A stretch of DNA of 64,000 nt from Dacryopinax spathularia (GCA_037974965.1 JBBPFI010000012.1:806001-870000), one strand, 5' to 3'. Positions 12,628 through 24,300 are shown, counted from the stretch's first letter. Notes: a model not told the origin generated them from the letters alone. Numbers and translations are program-made.

Positions 12628-13690
12628 TCAGAGCAGCGTCTTCCTAAACCATCCCACAGTCTGCTCTGCAGCCCTCTCGAAAGCCTCTTTGACAACGGGA
12701 ACATCCAGCGCCGGCCGGCAGGCGAAGCCGTGCCGTGTGCCCGTGTAACGCTTGAACTCGTACGGCGGAGGTGCAGGCCCACCCGCTTGTTTCGCCTTTC
12801 TCTCACGAGCAGCAAACTGCGCTTCAACTTCTTCAGCCTTCTTTGGTCCGAAGGTAAAGTCTTCTTCGCATGTGACCCAGGAGGACGGGAACTGCCATTA
12901 GATGTTGTCAGGAAGGAGATGGGGGAAGTAAAGACCAAGGAAACATACGTCGACGGAATCAACCAGATTAGGATTGACATCGCCTGGATGACAGATTACC
13001 GCGCTCGAGACAAGGTGGTGGGGTACCAAGGACATGATCACGCTCCCACCATGACAGTAGCTGACCCGCGCTCAGTGCGTTACAGAAACGGGTGAGGAAG
13101 ATCGAGATCACCCTACCGCGCCGACCTTCATGATCCCCTTCTCCTTCTGAAGAGTCTCTAAGAACTAAATTTCATCAGAGTGAATAATTATCCCTGGCAA
13201 AAGAACGCCCTTACTGTCTTCATCCGCGCGTATACCTTGGACTGTGAGTTCTCCCCGAACATCATCTTGGGAAAGACAGTGGCCATAGTGAACATGAATC
13301 CCAGCCATTTCCACCATGGTATGGGGCTGCCGGCATCCTGGTGGTCATACGGCATGATGTCATCGTTGTTCAAGGCGGGATGGCCCTGTGCGAAGACGAT
13401 AAGTTCCATTTGTCCTGAAAGCGGGTCAATGTACGTACGTTGAACATATCTGGCACCCAAACGTCCAGCCCCAGTTCTTTAGCGAAGCTCTCCGCCATGA
13501 TCTTTGGATTCCCCAGTGGAAGGCCGAAGACATCCGTGAAAAGTACAATAGCGGTTGTATCCGCGACGGACGCACGGGCGCAAGCAGGCGGCGATGCCAG
13601 ATAAACAGCCAACGCTCCTAGCTTGAACATGGTGCCCTCTGCCGTGCCAGGGAGAACGACGCCGCTGATGCAATCTGCGCAGATCTTCAT
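12628..13690 (-). CDS. Dienelactone hydrolase family protein, copy B
   Basis: This gene is paralogous to copy A. ATG 13690 begins MKICADCISGVVLPG, in line with the sister genes. Longer upstream frames exist but have no homology to the family. Conserved blocks are FGLPLGNPKIMAESFAKE, WVPDMFN, NNDDIMPYDHQDAG, the nucleophile motif YCHGG near 13025 (Tyr replaced by His after Cys relative to copies A and C), SSAVICHPGDVNP, EEDFTFGPKKAEE near 12850 and GTRHGFACRP near 12735. The Cys, Asp and His of the triad are all present. It ends in WFRKTLL with stop TGA at 12628. Several short introns are needed, for example after PDMFN near 13440 and before YCHGG near 13030. Its start faces the aldo/keto reductase gene across a shared promoter region. 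Confidence 0.82.
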
Positions 13691-14347
13691 TCCTGGTGGT
13701 GCAGTCCGGCTGATGTGGTCCTGAGTCCCGGGCGGGGCCGCGTTCGTCGAGGCGTCGGGGGTTGAGCTAATTATTTCCAGCTCGACCTTGGGGTATATAT
13801 GCCTTTGTCTGGCTTGGGCCGGTATACATACCTGAGTGTGGGCAGTGAAACCAGCTTTAGGATCTGGACGATCACTGCGTCCTATACAACGACGCAGCCA
13901 AAGCAAGAGCAAGTTGAATCCAGGAGTAAGTCGCGGTGTTCCCCGCAGCCGGCTTACGTCAACATATCCATGGACCGAGTTGCATCACCATTATTATATC
14001 ACGCGCGTCCACGACCGCGGCACACCGGGGAGTTTGAAACGGCATGGATATCGCTTATTGGGAATTGACCAACAAGGTGTTTTCTAGGAAGTCGTTGCCT
14101 GTGAGCCGCGGCGAATTTCAGCGAGGGCAGAGCAGTGGTAGTTGATCTCCGCGACTTTTGAATTGATAATATCGATTGTGTGAGGTCGACTGTGGCACAA
14201 CTCCGGCCCGGACCCTCACCTCCGGGATGACGGCGGATTGCAATGCTGTCCTGCACATAATCTCAAACGGGCTCGTCTGCGATTCCCTCCCTCCCCTGTA
14301 GACTGGCTTGTTACGGATTTCTGAGTGCAAACGAAACGTAGACAGAC
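13691..14347. other. Divergent promoter region
   Basis: The stretch separates the start of dienelactone hydrolase B (minus) from the start of the aldo/keto reductase (plus), so the two genes could share control elements. No coding frame is convincing. Confidence 0.45.
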
Positions 14348-15406
14348 ATGTCCAAACTCACCCTACAGTCGGCTGTAAGGCTCAACTCTGGTACGCGTTC
14401 TGTGCCTTACCCGCTGAGTTTGGAAAGACTCACCAGTACGAGGCAGGGCACCCAATGCCTTACTTTGGCTTCGGCGTCTGGGCCTCACCCGGGCACTTGA
14501 CAGCTCAGTCCGTTGTACATGCGCTCAGGGTTGGCTATCGGTACATTCGCTCCACCCTGTGGGCGACGCGAGCTGACAAGAAGGGTAGACACATCGACAC
14601 CGCCCAGATGTATCGAAACGAAGCCGAGGTCGGCGACGGTGTAAGGCAGTGGTGCAAGGAGAGCGGGGTCGCTCGAGCAGAGGTGTTTGTCACCACTAAG
14701 ATGGGCGCGCCGGAAGACACGCATGAAGCTACGATGGCGGCACTTCGAGGGAGCGTCGCTAAAATCAACCTCGGTACGTGTCCCCTTCCTCAGTACTTTG
14801 CGAGCCTACGACTGACGACGGCTGGGGACCAGATGGCTACGTCGATCTCTTCCTCATACACTCCCCGCGGTCTGGTCCTGCTGGAAGGCAAGCGCTCTGG
14901 AAGGGAATGGAGCAGTTATTGTCGGAGGGACGGACAAAGAGCATAGGAGTGAGCAATTACGGGCCGACCCATTTTGAGGAAATGCGCGCATATGCGAAGA
15001 CATGGCCGGCTGTAAATCAGATTGAGGCGAGTCTCTCCTGAAGCCTCTCCTACGCGTGTGCTTATATCCCAAATAGTTACACCCATGGTGCCAACAGCCC
15101 GCGGTGGTCGACTACTGCTTCGCGAACGGCATTGCAATACAAGCGTACTGCCCTCTCGTACGGGGCGAGAAAGCTTCAGACCCCACTCTGCTGTCCATCG
15201 CGGAGAAGCACAAGAAGTCATGGGCCCAAGTTCTGCTCCGCTGGAGCCTGCAGCGCGGATTTGTCCCCTTGCCCAAGAGCGACAACCCTAAGCGGATAGA
15301 GGCGAATGCGGACGTCTTTGACTTTGAGCTGGACGAGGAGGACATGAAGAAGCTGAATGGAATGGATCAAGGGGCAAAGGGTGCGCTGGTGCGGGTTGCG
15401 GAGTAA
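14348..15406 (+). CDS. Aldo/keto reductase
   Basis: This is an NAD(P)H-dependent oxidoreductase of the aldo/keto reductase superfamily, reducing carbonyls to alcohols. The start ATG 14348 gives MSKLTLQSAVRLNSG. An intron then joins HPMPYFGFGVW. Further blocks are GYRHIDTAQMYRNE (catalytic Asp and Tyr, formed by splicing out 14538-14590), DLFLIHSP, KSIGVSNYG, NQIELHPWCQQ and the C-terminal KSDNPKRIEANADVFDFEL, which binds the cofactor. The catalytic Lys lies in TKMGAP and the His in LIHSP. The intron at 15027-15076 begins with GCGAGT and ends with AATAG. Only this GC-AG splice restores the family motif IELHPWCQQ. The gene lies among three dienelactone hydrolases, suggesting a shared catabolic or detoxifying setting, which is inference. 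Confidence 0.87.
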
Positions 15407-15974
15407 TGCTGACGTGTCGGTTGGGTGGTCGACTTTGGATCCACGAGCACGGACCAATCGCTGTATGTTCCCCGCTGCCGACGGACGAAGTTCCTGATAA
15501 GGCCATTGTTGTACATGGCAACGGTATAAGAGCATAAGTAATGCGTTGACAGAGATGTGTGCTTGCCGTCCTGCGTGTGTACCCCTCGAGCTCTGCAAAT
15601 GGAGCACAGCAGGGTTGCAATTGCCCGAAATGCCGATTCGATGGAGAAATTAGATCCGATTGCAGCCGGGGGTTCCGATGTTCGATGTGGGATCCATGAC
15701 GCGCAGTCCCGTGGGTTTATCGTGGAAAGGATACCGCGAGACACGCGCTGATTGGTCGACAGCTCGAGCGCTTCGATATTCGACAAGGCCACCCGCTCTC
15801 ACCTCGACGACCGGAGGGCGAGCAGCGTTATATAGCACAAGTCTGGCCAGCGATGACGGGACATCCAGGACCGAACGTACCTTTTGCGCGACTACCATTA
15901 TCCCTACAAGCAGCTGAGCATAGGATCGCATCTTCGCGACGCACAACCATCTCATTCTCTACTACCACGGTACC
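15407..15974. other. Intergenic region upstream of dienelactone hydrolase C
   Basis: About 570 bp contain the promoter of the following gene. Short frames on both strands have no family resemblance and no splice support. Confidence 0.45.
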
Positions 15975-16906
15975 ATGTTCTGCGAGAACTGCACCAAAGG
16001 CACCAAGCTGCCTGGTACGCCCACAGGACAAATGATCAAGATCGGAGACACGGACACCTATCTCGCACCTGCACCACAGCCCGTGCCTCCTGAAAACGCG
16101 CACAAAGCCGTGGTCATATTCACCGACGTCATTGGCCTACCCTTGGGCAACTCACAGCTCATCGCCGATGTCTTTGCGGACAAGCTCAACTTGCCTGTGT
16201 ATGTGCCCGATATGTTCCTGGTGCGTCCCATGCGCCGCATTGCATTACTTCCAAACAAGCTAATGACTGTGGGGCACCAGGGTTCTCCACCTATCACGCC
16301 AGAGCAGATGGACTCCGTAGACCACTTCGAGATCGGCAAGCCCCGACCGTTCTGGAACAAACTGCGCTTCTATACTCTCTTGATGGGGGCAATCCCTAAC
16401 CTCTTGCTGTACAATTCGCCTGGCAAGGTCAGCGCACGCATGCAGGCGTGGTGTGAGGCGCTCCGGGCAGAGAAAGGCGTTGAGCGTCTGGGCGCAGTTG
16501 GCCACTGTTATGGAGGCATGGTGATCGTGAAGCTTGCGGCAGCCAAGAGTGGTCTCCTCCAGGCTGGTGTTGTTTGCCATCCTGGAAGGATAACGAAGGA
16601 GGAGATCGCGAAGATTGACGTGCGTTCCATCCCCCACCTCATTAGTCGCAAGCTGATGATTTGTAGTTTCCTTGCGCGTGGGCATACTCCGAGGAAGACG
16701 AGTCTTTCCCACCTGAACTCGCGAAGGAGGTGGAGCAGATGTTCGCCGCCCGAGACGAGAAGACGAAAGTACCTTACGAATTCGTCTATTACCCAGGCAC
16801 GAAGCATGGGTTCGCTGCGAGACCAGCCCTTCATATTCCCGCCGTCAAAGAGGCGTTTGAGAAGGTCACAGAGCAAAGTTGGAAATGGTTGGAGAAGTAC
16901 CTCTGA
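15975..16906 (+). CDS. Dienelactone hydrolase family protein, copy C
   Basis: This is the third dienelactone hydrolase of the locus, on the opposite strand from A and B. ATG 15975 gives MFCENCTKGTKLPGTPTGQ. Blocks in order are VIFTDVIGLPLGNSQLIADV, YVPDMFL, then an intron (about 16220-16280) to GSPPITPEQMDSVDHFEIGK, the nucleophile motif HCYGG near 16507, AGVVCHPGRITKEE, a second intron from GTGCGT near 16620 to TTTGTAG, AWAYSEEDESFPPE (acid) and PGTKHGFAARP (histidine) near 16800. The triad is complete and the frame is continuous after removal of two introns. The length is close to the usual 250-280 residues of the family. It ends in WLEKYL with TGA at 16904-16906. Confidence 0.88.
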
Positions 16907-17315
16907 TGGAGGTGCAAATCTTTGACGGTGTATCCATGCTTCCCTTTCTGCTCGCAGCGTTTTGCGAAGCCATCTCATGCCTAATGATGCAATATTTCGT
17001 CCTCGCGAACTACAGCTCTATGGCTCCATCATCTTGCCAGCGACCGCACGCACCGTTGGTTAACCTTCGCCGACTTCACCTTTGGTTGACCTTCACCGAC
17101 TTGCTCCGGGGAGAGCAGCACAAAAGAAAGCAGTCTGCCAACTTGCAGCTTACGTCAGCCAACATGCTGTGCAGCGCCTATTCAAATGAGTCTAGAGGCT
17201 CCGCCTGGCCGAAACAAAATAATTCAACGCAGCGGGAACCATGGCCGGATGAGCTCAAGAACATTGGCCAAGGTGGCACTCTTGCACACGTCCGATTTCT
17301 TCACCCGACCCGACC
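16907..17315. other. Intergenic region
   Basis: About 400 bp separate dienelactone hydrolase C from the small NTF2-like gene. No gene is seen. It should contain the promoter of the NTF2-like gene. Confidence 0.5.
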
Positions 17316-17765
17316 ATGTCTGTCACTTCGCTACCTGACTTCCTCGAGGAGACGCTGGGCAAGATCTTCTTCGACCCTAACGACGATGTCTCATCACAGA
17401 CGTTGAACGACTACATAAGCCCTGCGTTCCAATGGATGTAAGTCCCCCTTCCATGAAATTGGATGGTCTGCGGAACTCATGGCAACCGAAGCCTCAACGG
17501 CGACACGCTCGCGCGCGACGCATTTGTTCGCGACGTACAGCGAAATCGTAGTGGGCAGCTTGGACGTTCCGTCGGGAAGAACGAGACGCTAGCGTTGGTT
17601 CTCATAAACGAAGCCAAGCAGACGGGAGTAGTCGCTCAACGTGCCAAGTTCGCCATTTATCTTTCAGGAACGGAAACCGTCCTCGACACGATCATGGTTG
17701 CCAAAGTGGAAGAGGTGGACGGGAAGAGGCAGTTGACTAGTTTGGTCGAAGTCATCAATTTCTAG
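17316..17765 (+). CDS. Small NTF2/SnoaL-like protein, paralogue 1
   Basis: This is a two-exon gene (17316-17437 and 17492-17765) encoding about 131 residues. The intron starts GTAAGT and ends in AAG. The frame joins as AT|C, giving ILNGD. The protein begins MSVTSLPDFLEETLGKIFF and ends VDGKRQLTSLVEVINF. The alternation of an N-terminal helix with later strands, and the motif TGVVAQ in the middle, match the second copy at 20204. The length and pattern suggest an NTF2/SnoaL-like cone fold, common in fungi as small ligand-binding or cyclase-like proteins. That family call is inference, and no catalytic residues can be named. Confidence 0.7.
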
Positions 17766-17908
17766 AACAGACAGTTCGTGTCTGGGCGCTCACTCTTTCT
17801 CCTCGTAAGCGTATGGGTTACTCGTCAGCACGGAGCAAGCATTTATTCGGAGGAGGTCATTCAGCTCTGATGGAATAATACCGTTTGCGCGCGCTCTGAC
17901 TACGCTAT

Positions 17909-19002
17909 CTATAAGAAGCGTGCGGTGAGACAGGTCCCAGCCTCTTTTCTGACACGGGCAAGGAGAAGAGTCCTCCGCAAGTCGGCCCCGACTGCCGCAG
18001 GGCCAGCCAAGGTTCCCACCGCATTCTCCTGGAGCTCAGGCATAAGATCGGAACGAGAGATTGATGAAGCGCTTTTGGACCTCGTGTGAGACGCAGCCTT
18101 CTGCTTGCGAGCGCGGAGGGCAGGGGTAGATGACGCTTGGGCTGCAAGGCCGGTCAGAATAGTAATATCCGTCAGAGGTTTGCGTTCTTGAAGAGGGAAC
18201 GTTATCAGACGAGCAGCATGGCGGCCATGTACAGATGATGTTCTGATGTCTCGGGTCCCTTGAGAGGCTCGTTGGTGCCGTGACTGCAGAGTGCTTGAAT
18301 GAGGGCATGCTTGAGCATGCAGGTGTGGGCTTACGTTCTCCTTGTCAGCGAGAGACCTGCCCAGCGGAGGACGAGGTGTAGATGGAGTGATCCCTGCACC
18401 CGTGGCACCACTCGAGCCAGGAGCGGCGTGCAGTCGGCGATTTTCTGAGGCAGACATAGCTGGACCGCGCCGGCACATTCGCGTGGTCCAGTAGTCGACA
18501 GCATCCGCATCAATGGCCAGACGTGCTAGGCGTCGTACGAGCAAGTCGGGAAGTACTTCATCCTGCAGCGAGATGCCAGTAAGCGACCACCAGATGTATG
18601 CGCCGTGAAGTAATCATGACTTGCCCTGTTGAGCTCTTCAATTACCAGACTACGGCTCGTCCGTTGCGACAGCCCGTTTAGAGAGAGTATGCGACATATA
18701 TGCGCAAGAGTAGAGTCGTCGTGGGTGGCTGATTCCATGACGACGCGGGGAAGTAGCTCCATGAGCCGTTCGTACGCATTCTCTGCCGGGAAGCCAGGAT
18801 CACCATTCGGATATGCAGGAAGACTTTCGAGAAGTAGAGAAGGACCCGGCGTGACCAGTGCAGGCTTATAGGGAGGGCAGTTCGCTCGAGGCCGAGAAGG
18901 CGTGGACATAGGATCGGCGCCCGGGACCACAAACGAGGGATTCGCTTGTAAGAGGGCATTTTTTCCTTTGAGAGAAGCCAGAGTAGGCTGGAGCGCATTC
19001 AT
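17909..19002 (-). CDS. Disordered protein with KEN box, unknown function
   Basis: I do not recognise the family. From ATG 19002 the first exon encodes MNALQPTLASLKGKN..., a proline-rich linker and a conserved-looking helical part with LMELLPRVVMESA. The intron 18563-18623 starts GCAAGT and ends CTGCAG. This GC-AG splice is the only one that keeps the frame, joining EELNR to DEVLPDLLVRRLARLAIDAD. The second part contains MSASENRRLHAAPG, LADKENVSP (a KEN box), RKPLTDIT and basic serine-rich stretches (ARKQKAASHTRSKSASS). Another intron may lie after the KEN box near 18340. KEN and RxxL motifs suggest a cell-cycle protein destroyed by APC/C, perhaps a chromatin or kinetochore factor; this is inference only. 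The stop is at 17909. Confidence 0.6.
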
Positions 19003-19290
19003 AATGATGTGAAGGCTGAGCGAAAGACAATGACGAGCTGGTGTGACGGTTAGAGGGGAAGATTGGGGGAACCGTATCCAGGTCTGCTTCGTCTGCTTCC
19101 GAGCCCGAACCCTCCATGGTGAGCAGCCATGCAGCCAACGGCCACCATGACTTCTCAACGCTGTTCGAAAGGTAGTTAATCAAATTCCAATGCCCAAATA
19201 CAGAAACGCAGATGAAGGGACGGCCATAACTACGAGAGAATCTCGCGTGCTCGGGACCTCGTAAGCCGAGGTTGCGACGAAAACCAGACG

Positions 19291-19682
19291 CTACTGCTTC
19301 AACTCTTCGCCAGCTTCCATATCTCTCCTTCGTATCCGTATATATTCCATCCTGAGACGCTCCATATTCTCCGCGTTCGTACTGTATGAGAGCTCAGCGG
19401 ATGTAATCTTGGATCATCTATTGGGCTTGGACGTACAACTGTTTGATACAGTCCTGCATAGCACTGTGTTGCCCCCGACATGCCCACACAACCGATATTG
19501 TTCGCCCAGTCGCACATGCTGCAAACTCTGGCCACGAAATCAGTATGTGTGCAAAAGTAGACGTGCAAGCGATGCGCCTCCGGCAGGAACGTACCACGGA
19601 CGATATCGTCGCACTCCTTGAGAGCTTTCGCCTTCGTCACTTTCATCAGCGTCTCCTCTTCTCGCCGTGAAAGCGCGTTCAT
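19291..19682 (-). CDS. CMC1: CMC1-like mitochondrial cytochrome c oxidase biogenesis protein
   Basis: This is a twin-cysteine protein of the mitochondrial intermembrane space that helps copper delivery and assembly of complex IV. I start at ATG 19682 (MNALSRREEETLMKVTKAKA) because homologues begin about here. The open frame continues upstream to 19880 but that extension is arginine-rich and not family-like. Two introns are removed in frame. The first restores KECDDIVREFAACATG and WACRGQHSAMQDCI, which carry the paired CX9C cysteines. The second joins to the basic C-terminus NMERLRMEYIRIRRRD. The stop TAG is at 19291-19293. The length, about 90 residues, fits the family. The gene diverges from the NTF2-like gene at 20204. 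Confidence 0.85.
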
Positions 19683-20203
19683 GTTTGGTAATCCCACTCC
19701 ACCAGACTTCTCAAAATCGTAAGCAGGGCCGATTGAAAAAGTCCGGCGGGGATACGCAGAGGCACGTCGGGCGCGCGGTTGTCTGGAGAGTCGAAGTGTG
19801 GTTTGAGCAAGGCGGCAGAGGTTACGCCGCTTTAAGGGACCAGAAATAGACGCGCTTCGGCGGACTCGGTGGTAATTCACGAAAGAATGACCGTGGGGAA
19901 GCGAGTCATCTTGTCAACCCATCAGACAGAACCTGATTCGTCCTCGAGGGAACAGTCACATCCATCGCCTTGCAAACCTATGACTTGACTTTCTCGCTGT
20001 TGATATTGAACCCTTGTGCTCTTCGGCCTTACTCTACGGCCGCAAGGTTATGGGCACCGCCTTCCATGGGAGCGCCCTGCGTGGTAGGCAGGGGGAAGGC
20101 GAGTCATCCATTACTGTCTGCAGACTGGTACCAGACAGCGACATAGTGAGAAAGATATATTGAGTCACCAGGCGAAGCCCGGGTAAGGTCATCCTGCCCC
20201 ACG
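19683..20203. other. Divergent promoter region between CMC1-like and NTF2-like genes
   Basis: About 520 bp between two divergent starts. The left third is an open extension of the CMC1 frame that I read as 5' leader. No other gene is seen. Confidence 0.45.
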
Positions 20204-20778
20204 ATGCTTTCCCGCCTGCCAGTCAGAGCTATAAAGTCCCCGCACTTCGTGGCCTCATCTCTCCACAACCAAGGCGTCGCCAATCTTCACTACACGATTG
20301 CACGCAGAAATATGTCCTCCACTCCAGTCAAAGCACTCGACACATGGGTCAATGACCTCTTCACGCTCTTGTTCTTCCAGCCTGACGACCAGCTCGCGGA
20401 CAAGGCGTTCGATGAGAATATGAGCCCAAACGTTCACGTTGAGTGGGTAACGCCATGGGAGACTCCCTTTTTGCACGACGCTGACAACCGCATTGCAGCG
20501 TAAACGGTCAAATTATCCCCGGGCCCGCCTATAAGGAAATAGTTCGCCGTTTTCGCCGTGTCAATATCGGCAAGGACCTGGGGAACCCCACTCTCGCCAT
20601 GACCATCGACAATGCCGAGCAGCAGACCGGCGTCGTCGCCCAGTGCGGCAGGTTCAGCGGGACCACCAGAGATGAAGGAAAGGAGACTCGTTCCGTGGCG
20701 GTGACAATTTGCAAAGTGGAGTTGGTGGACGGAAAGAGGGTGCTGACCAGGCTCACCGAGGTGCTGGCGCAGGAGTGA
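20204..20778 (+). CDS. Small NTF2/SnoaL-like protein, paralogue 2
   Basis: Two exons (20204-20442 and 20499-20778) give about 172 residues. The intron starts GTGGGT and ends TTGCAG, joining VHVD to VNGQIIPGPAYKE. The body from MSSTPVKALDTWVNDLFTLL to VDGKRVLTRLTEVLAQE aligns with the protein at 17316, including TGVVAQ and VELVDGKR. This copy has about 35 extra N-terminal residues, arginine- and serine-rich with no acidic residues (MLSRLPVRAIKSPHFVASSL), that look like a mitochondrial presequence. An internal ATG at the MSSTP position could give a cytosolic form. An NTF2-like fold is inferred from length and pattern. Confidence 0.75.
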
Positions 20779-21318
20779 GACACCTGCTGTTGACGTTTTC
20801 AAATGAAGGAAGCGACGTACATACATGTAGCATGTGAGCTCAGGACCTCAGACATTCTGAATGATACCATGGCGCACGAAAGTCAGGCATGGGCGTACGT
20901 CTCGTGAGCGTACATCTCGCAAGGGAAGCATTTCGCGTTTGGGAGCTGAGCGACCTCTGGCTTCGCCCGTGGTAGCAGAAGTGATGTAGAGCCAACCGTG
21001 TCTGTTTCTCCGCGCACCCAGCAATATCGAGCCAACAAAGAAACATCGGCCCACAAATTCAGAAGTTATCCGGAGCGTATCATAGGAAAGTAGGCGTCGC
21101 AATATCGTACTAAACATGAGTCGTCATAGAATCTGCCGTCAAATAGCGCAACAAGGTGAATCGGCCAAAAAGAAAACAGCAATAGAATAGTCACACTCAG
21201 TACTCCCCTTCCATCCCGTCCTCTGCCGGTGCATCCAGGAATTTGCTCCCCACGAATCCGAGTACGCTAGAAATTATTATGAGCTCTACAACGGAGGAAG
21301 CCGTCAAGAATAGACGTA
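20779..21318. other. Intergenic region between convergent genes
   Basis: The stretch lies between the 3' ends of the NTF2-like gene and the F-box/WD40 gene. Short frames on the minus strand show no domain. I see only 3' untranslated sequence. Confidence 0.5.
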
Positions 21319-24300
21319 CTAAATCGTGCCGTCCGCACATCCCACCACAGTCTCCTCATGATCGAGCGCCATAGACATGGGGTTCTTGTCGGGAGTGGCG
21401 AGCTCCTCATAAGTTTGCCAGATACCGGTAATAGGAACGATATCGTTCAAGGCGGCCGCCGGCTTTTGGTCTCCTTCCGTTGTGAGTCCGCGAGCGGCGC
21501 TGTGCGGGCTCTGGCTAGCTTGAGTGGCTCGGCAGGTAGACACGAATATCTACACGGCTGTCAAGCACAGCTGTCTGCAGTGGAGAACTAGAAGGAGCTC
21601 ACCCTCCGATCCGCTCCAGTTCGGGTAGAGAACCTCGTACTCGTCACCACTCTGCCCTTAGTTGGATCCACAGCTCCGATCGAGATGTCGGGGGTATCGG
21701 TAATCGACACGATTCTCGGCAGCTTCCCAATCGGCACGTCCTGGAATGCAACCGACCTAGGCGAAGAAGCAATGGATGCTTGCGAAACGCGGCCGAGGCT
21801 CGAGCGTCGGAGCGAGTCTGCACGTATAGGTGTTGCAGCGCCAGAGCCTGGCATCGGCGCGCTCACTTTGCGCTGGGCAAGTGTGGAACGCCTATCAGCC
21901 AGCGGCGAGGGGAGGCCGTTCGTGGTGGGTGTGCGAGCAGACTCGCTTCCTTCTTCGGGCCATTCTAGTCGGAGGATGACCGATTTTGTGGCGCACTGGT
22001 TCGCCATTAGCACGATCTCATCAGCGGTAGGACAGCAGAACGTACAGTAATGTGTCTTCCCTTCGCTGCGAACCATCTATGCAGAAATCAGCCTGGGTGC
22101 TCGCACAATTCTGAGGGCAAAGAACGGACTGCAAGGTGTTTGCTCCGGCGCCGATGTCCTTCAGCCTCGCATCCGCAAGCGGGTCAGCACCCAACAAGTC
22201 CGCAAGCTTGAATTGACTCAGCATCTCCCTTTTTGCTACATAATACAGCGTCAGATTTCCGAAGCAAAAACTTTCCGAGACTATGCGGCGAGACTCACGG
22301 ATCGAGAATGTCCTAACAACCCCATCAACTGTAACTCCCACAACCCTATCCTCACTGATAAGTTGTACACCAATGTTCAAGTTCGTCTGCTGTCCAAAGC
22401 GGACGATTTTGCTCCCCGACCGCCAGTCCCAGCAGACCAGGGCTTTGTCGGCTCCGGCACTGACGAGATACGTTGAGTTCATCGCTATTGCGCGGATGCC
22501 ATAGAGGTGGCCCTGGAGAGTTTGGAGGATGTTCCAGGTGATGGAGGAGAAGACTTGCACGCGTCTAGAATGCACGGAGATGACGCTGTCAGCCAGGAGG
22601 TCGTTGTGAAAGCGAAGCACAGACGTACCCGACATCATGGAACCCAACGGCGAAAACTTCCTCGTCAGGCAGCATATCCAAGCAACTGACAGCCTTGACC
22701 TTCAGCTCCTTTGTCTGTTGACCGCTTTCCAGGTCCCAAACACGAATAGTCTCATCATAGCTACCAGAGATGAGACGTTTTCCGCGTAGGTGGAGGGTGG
22801 TCACGTAGCCCGTGTGGCCGGAGAGAAAGCGGAGGGACTGAGCACGCCCAAGTGCCCAATTTTGTTCGCGGTAGTGAAGGCCGCGGTACAGGGGTTCCCT
22901 TGTCCATTGTTAGCTCTCTCACCAAATCCGAAGGACGAGATGGACGCACCAGCCTTCCGGACTCGAGGGCGGCCGCACAGGCACCGGGTCAGTGGCAGAC
23001 AACCTCAGGCAGTGCTCCCGCCAAACGCTCGGATGATGCACCAGTCTCTGCCACGTGCGGGAGACGGTCTCAACCGACAGCAGCTCGGGCACGGACAGGT
23101 TGGTGAGGACGAGCACGGCCAGTTCTTCGGGTAGGTTGCCGAGTATGTCGAATGTGGACTTGAGATATTTGTCAAGGAGGCGGATCATCGCGGATATGTC
23201 GCCGGGCAGGCAGGCTGTGAGGGGTTAGTCACACAGTTTTGCGTATCATGGCAGGAACTAACAGTCCAGGATGATGTGTATCCTGTCGACACCGACGTCA
23301 GCGGAGTAAACACAAACTGCTGAGTGCTTACAGTCTCATCCTCTCTGCGGGCCTCAAATTTCGTAACGCCGCCTTAACCTCCCCATCCCTAATAGTCCCA
23401 TCCACAGCGCCTCTAACAACAGCGGTCATGTCCACGCCTATGGTCGGATCTTCCGCAGGTCTCGGCGTGCGTACTCTCGGCCCAGCCCACATCCTGGCTC
23501 TTTCCTCTTCCATCCCCCTCTCCAGCCTTTCCCTCTCGCTCCGCTCTCTCCCCAGCTCCTGTCTCAATACCCTTCCTTCCGCCTGCAACGCATGCAGCTG
23601 ACTTGCAGCACCCGTCTGACTCTGCTCCAGTAGGCGCTTCAGCGCGCGGAGTTGTTTTGTGTGCAGCGCCCCGACAGATTGGAGCGAGCGGATGAATTCT
23701 TCGTCGGGGGCGTGCTCGTCAACTTCGGTGATGAGGTCGTCGTCTGATGCTATGTCTTCTGTCGTAGCCCAGAAAGACTGAGCAGGGGAGGAAGGAGTAA
23801 TCGAGTAGCTCACTCCACCATTCGCGCTGGGACTCGTCCCGCCTTGCCAGTCGCCATGCTGAGACGGGGAGGAGAGAGGGATGCTGGCCTGTCGATGGAG
23901 GCCGACGCGTGCAGGCGTACGGGTGCCTTCGGATGGAGGAGGAGACGAACTGGGCTGGACGTGGATCTGCGGGGTGGTAGGCGCGGCAGCTCGCGCCTGA
24001 GGAGCGGCAGGTGTAGGCGGAGAGGGACGAGAGTTACCACGAGCAGCAGGAGGTCGTGTGGGCGTCTTCAGCGGTGGTCGCTGGGCTGGCGGAGCTACAT
24101 ACACGGCGTCAGCGTGGGAGAATGGGGCAGCGAGAAGCAGCACACCGGCTTTAGGACCAGAAACAACTCTCGGCGTTCCTGCTCTTCCATTTACTCCTTG
24201 TCCTGCCCCGTTGGGCCTCGCCCCGCCTGGCGACTCCAACGAAACAGGGGACATCATCAGCCCTCCTGGCGTTCCTCCGCCCGCTCCGCCAGAAGGGGTT

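Noticed and set aside
19683-19880. N-terminal extension of the CMC1-like gene
   Set aside because: CMC1 proteins start at about the MNALSRREEE position; the extension is arginine-rich leader sequence.
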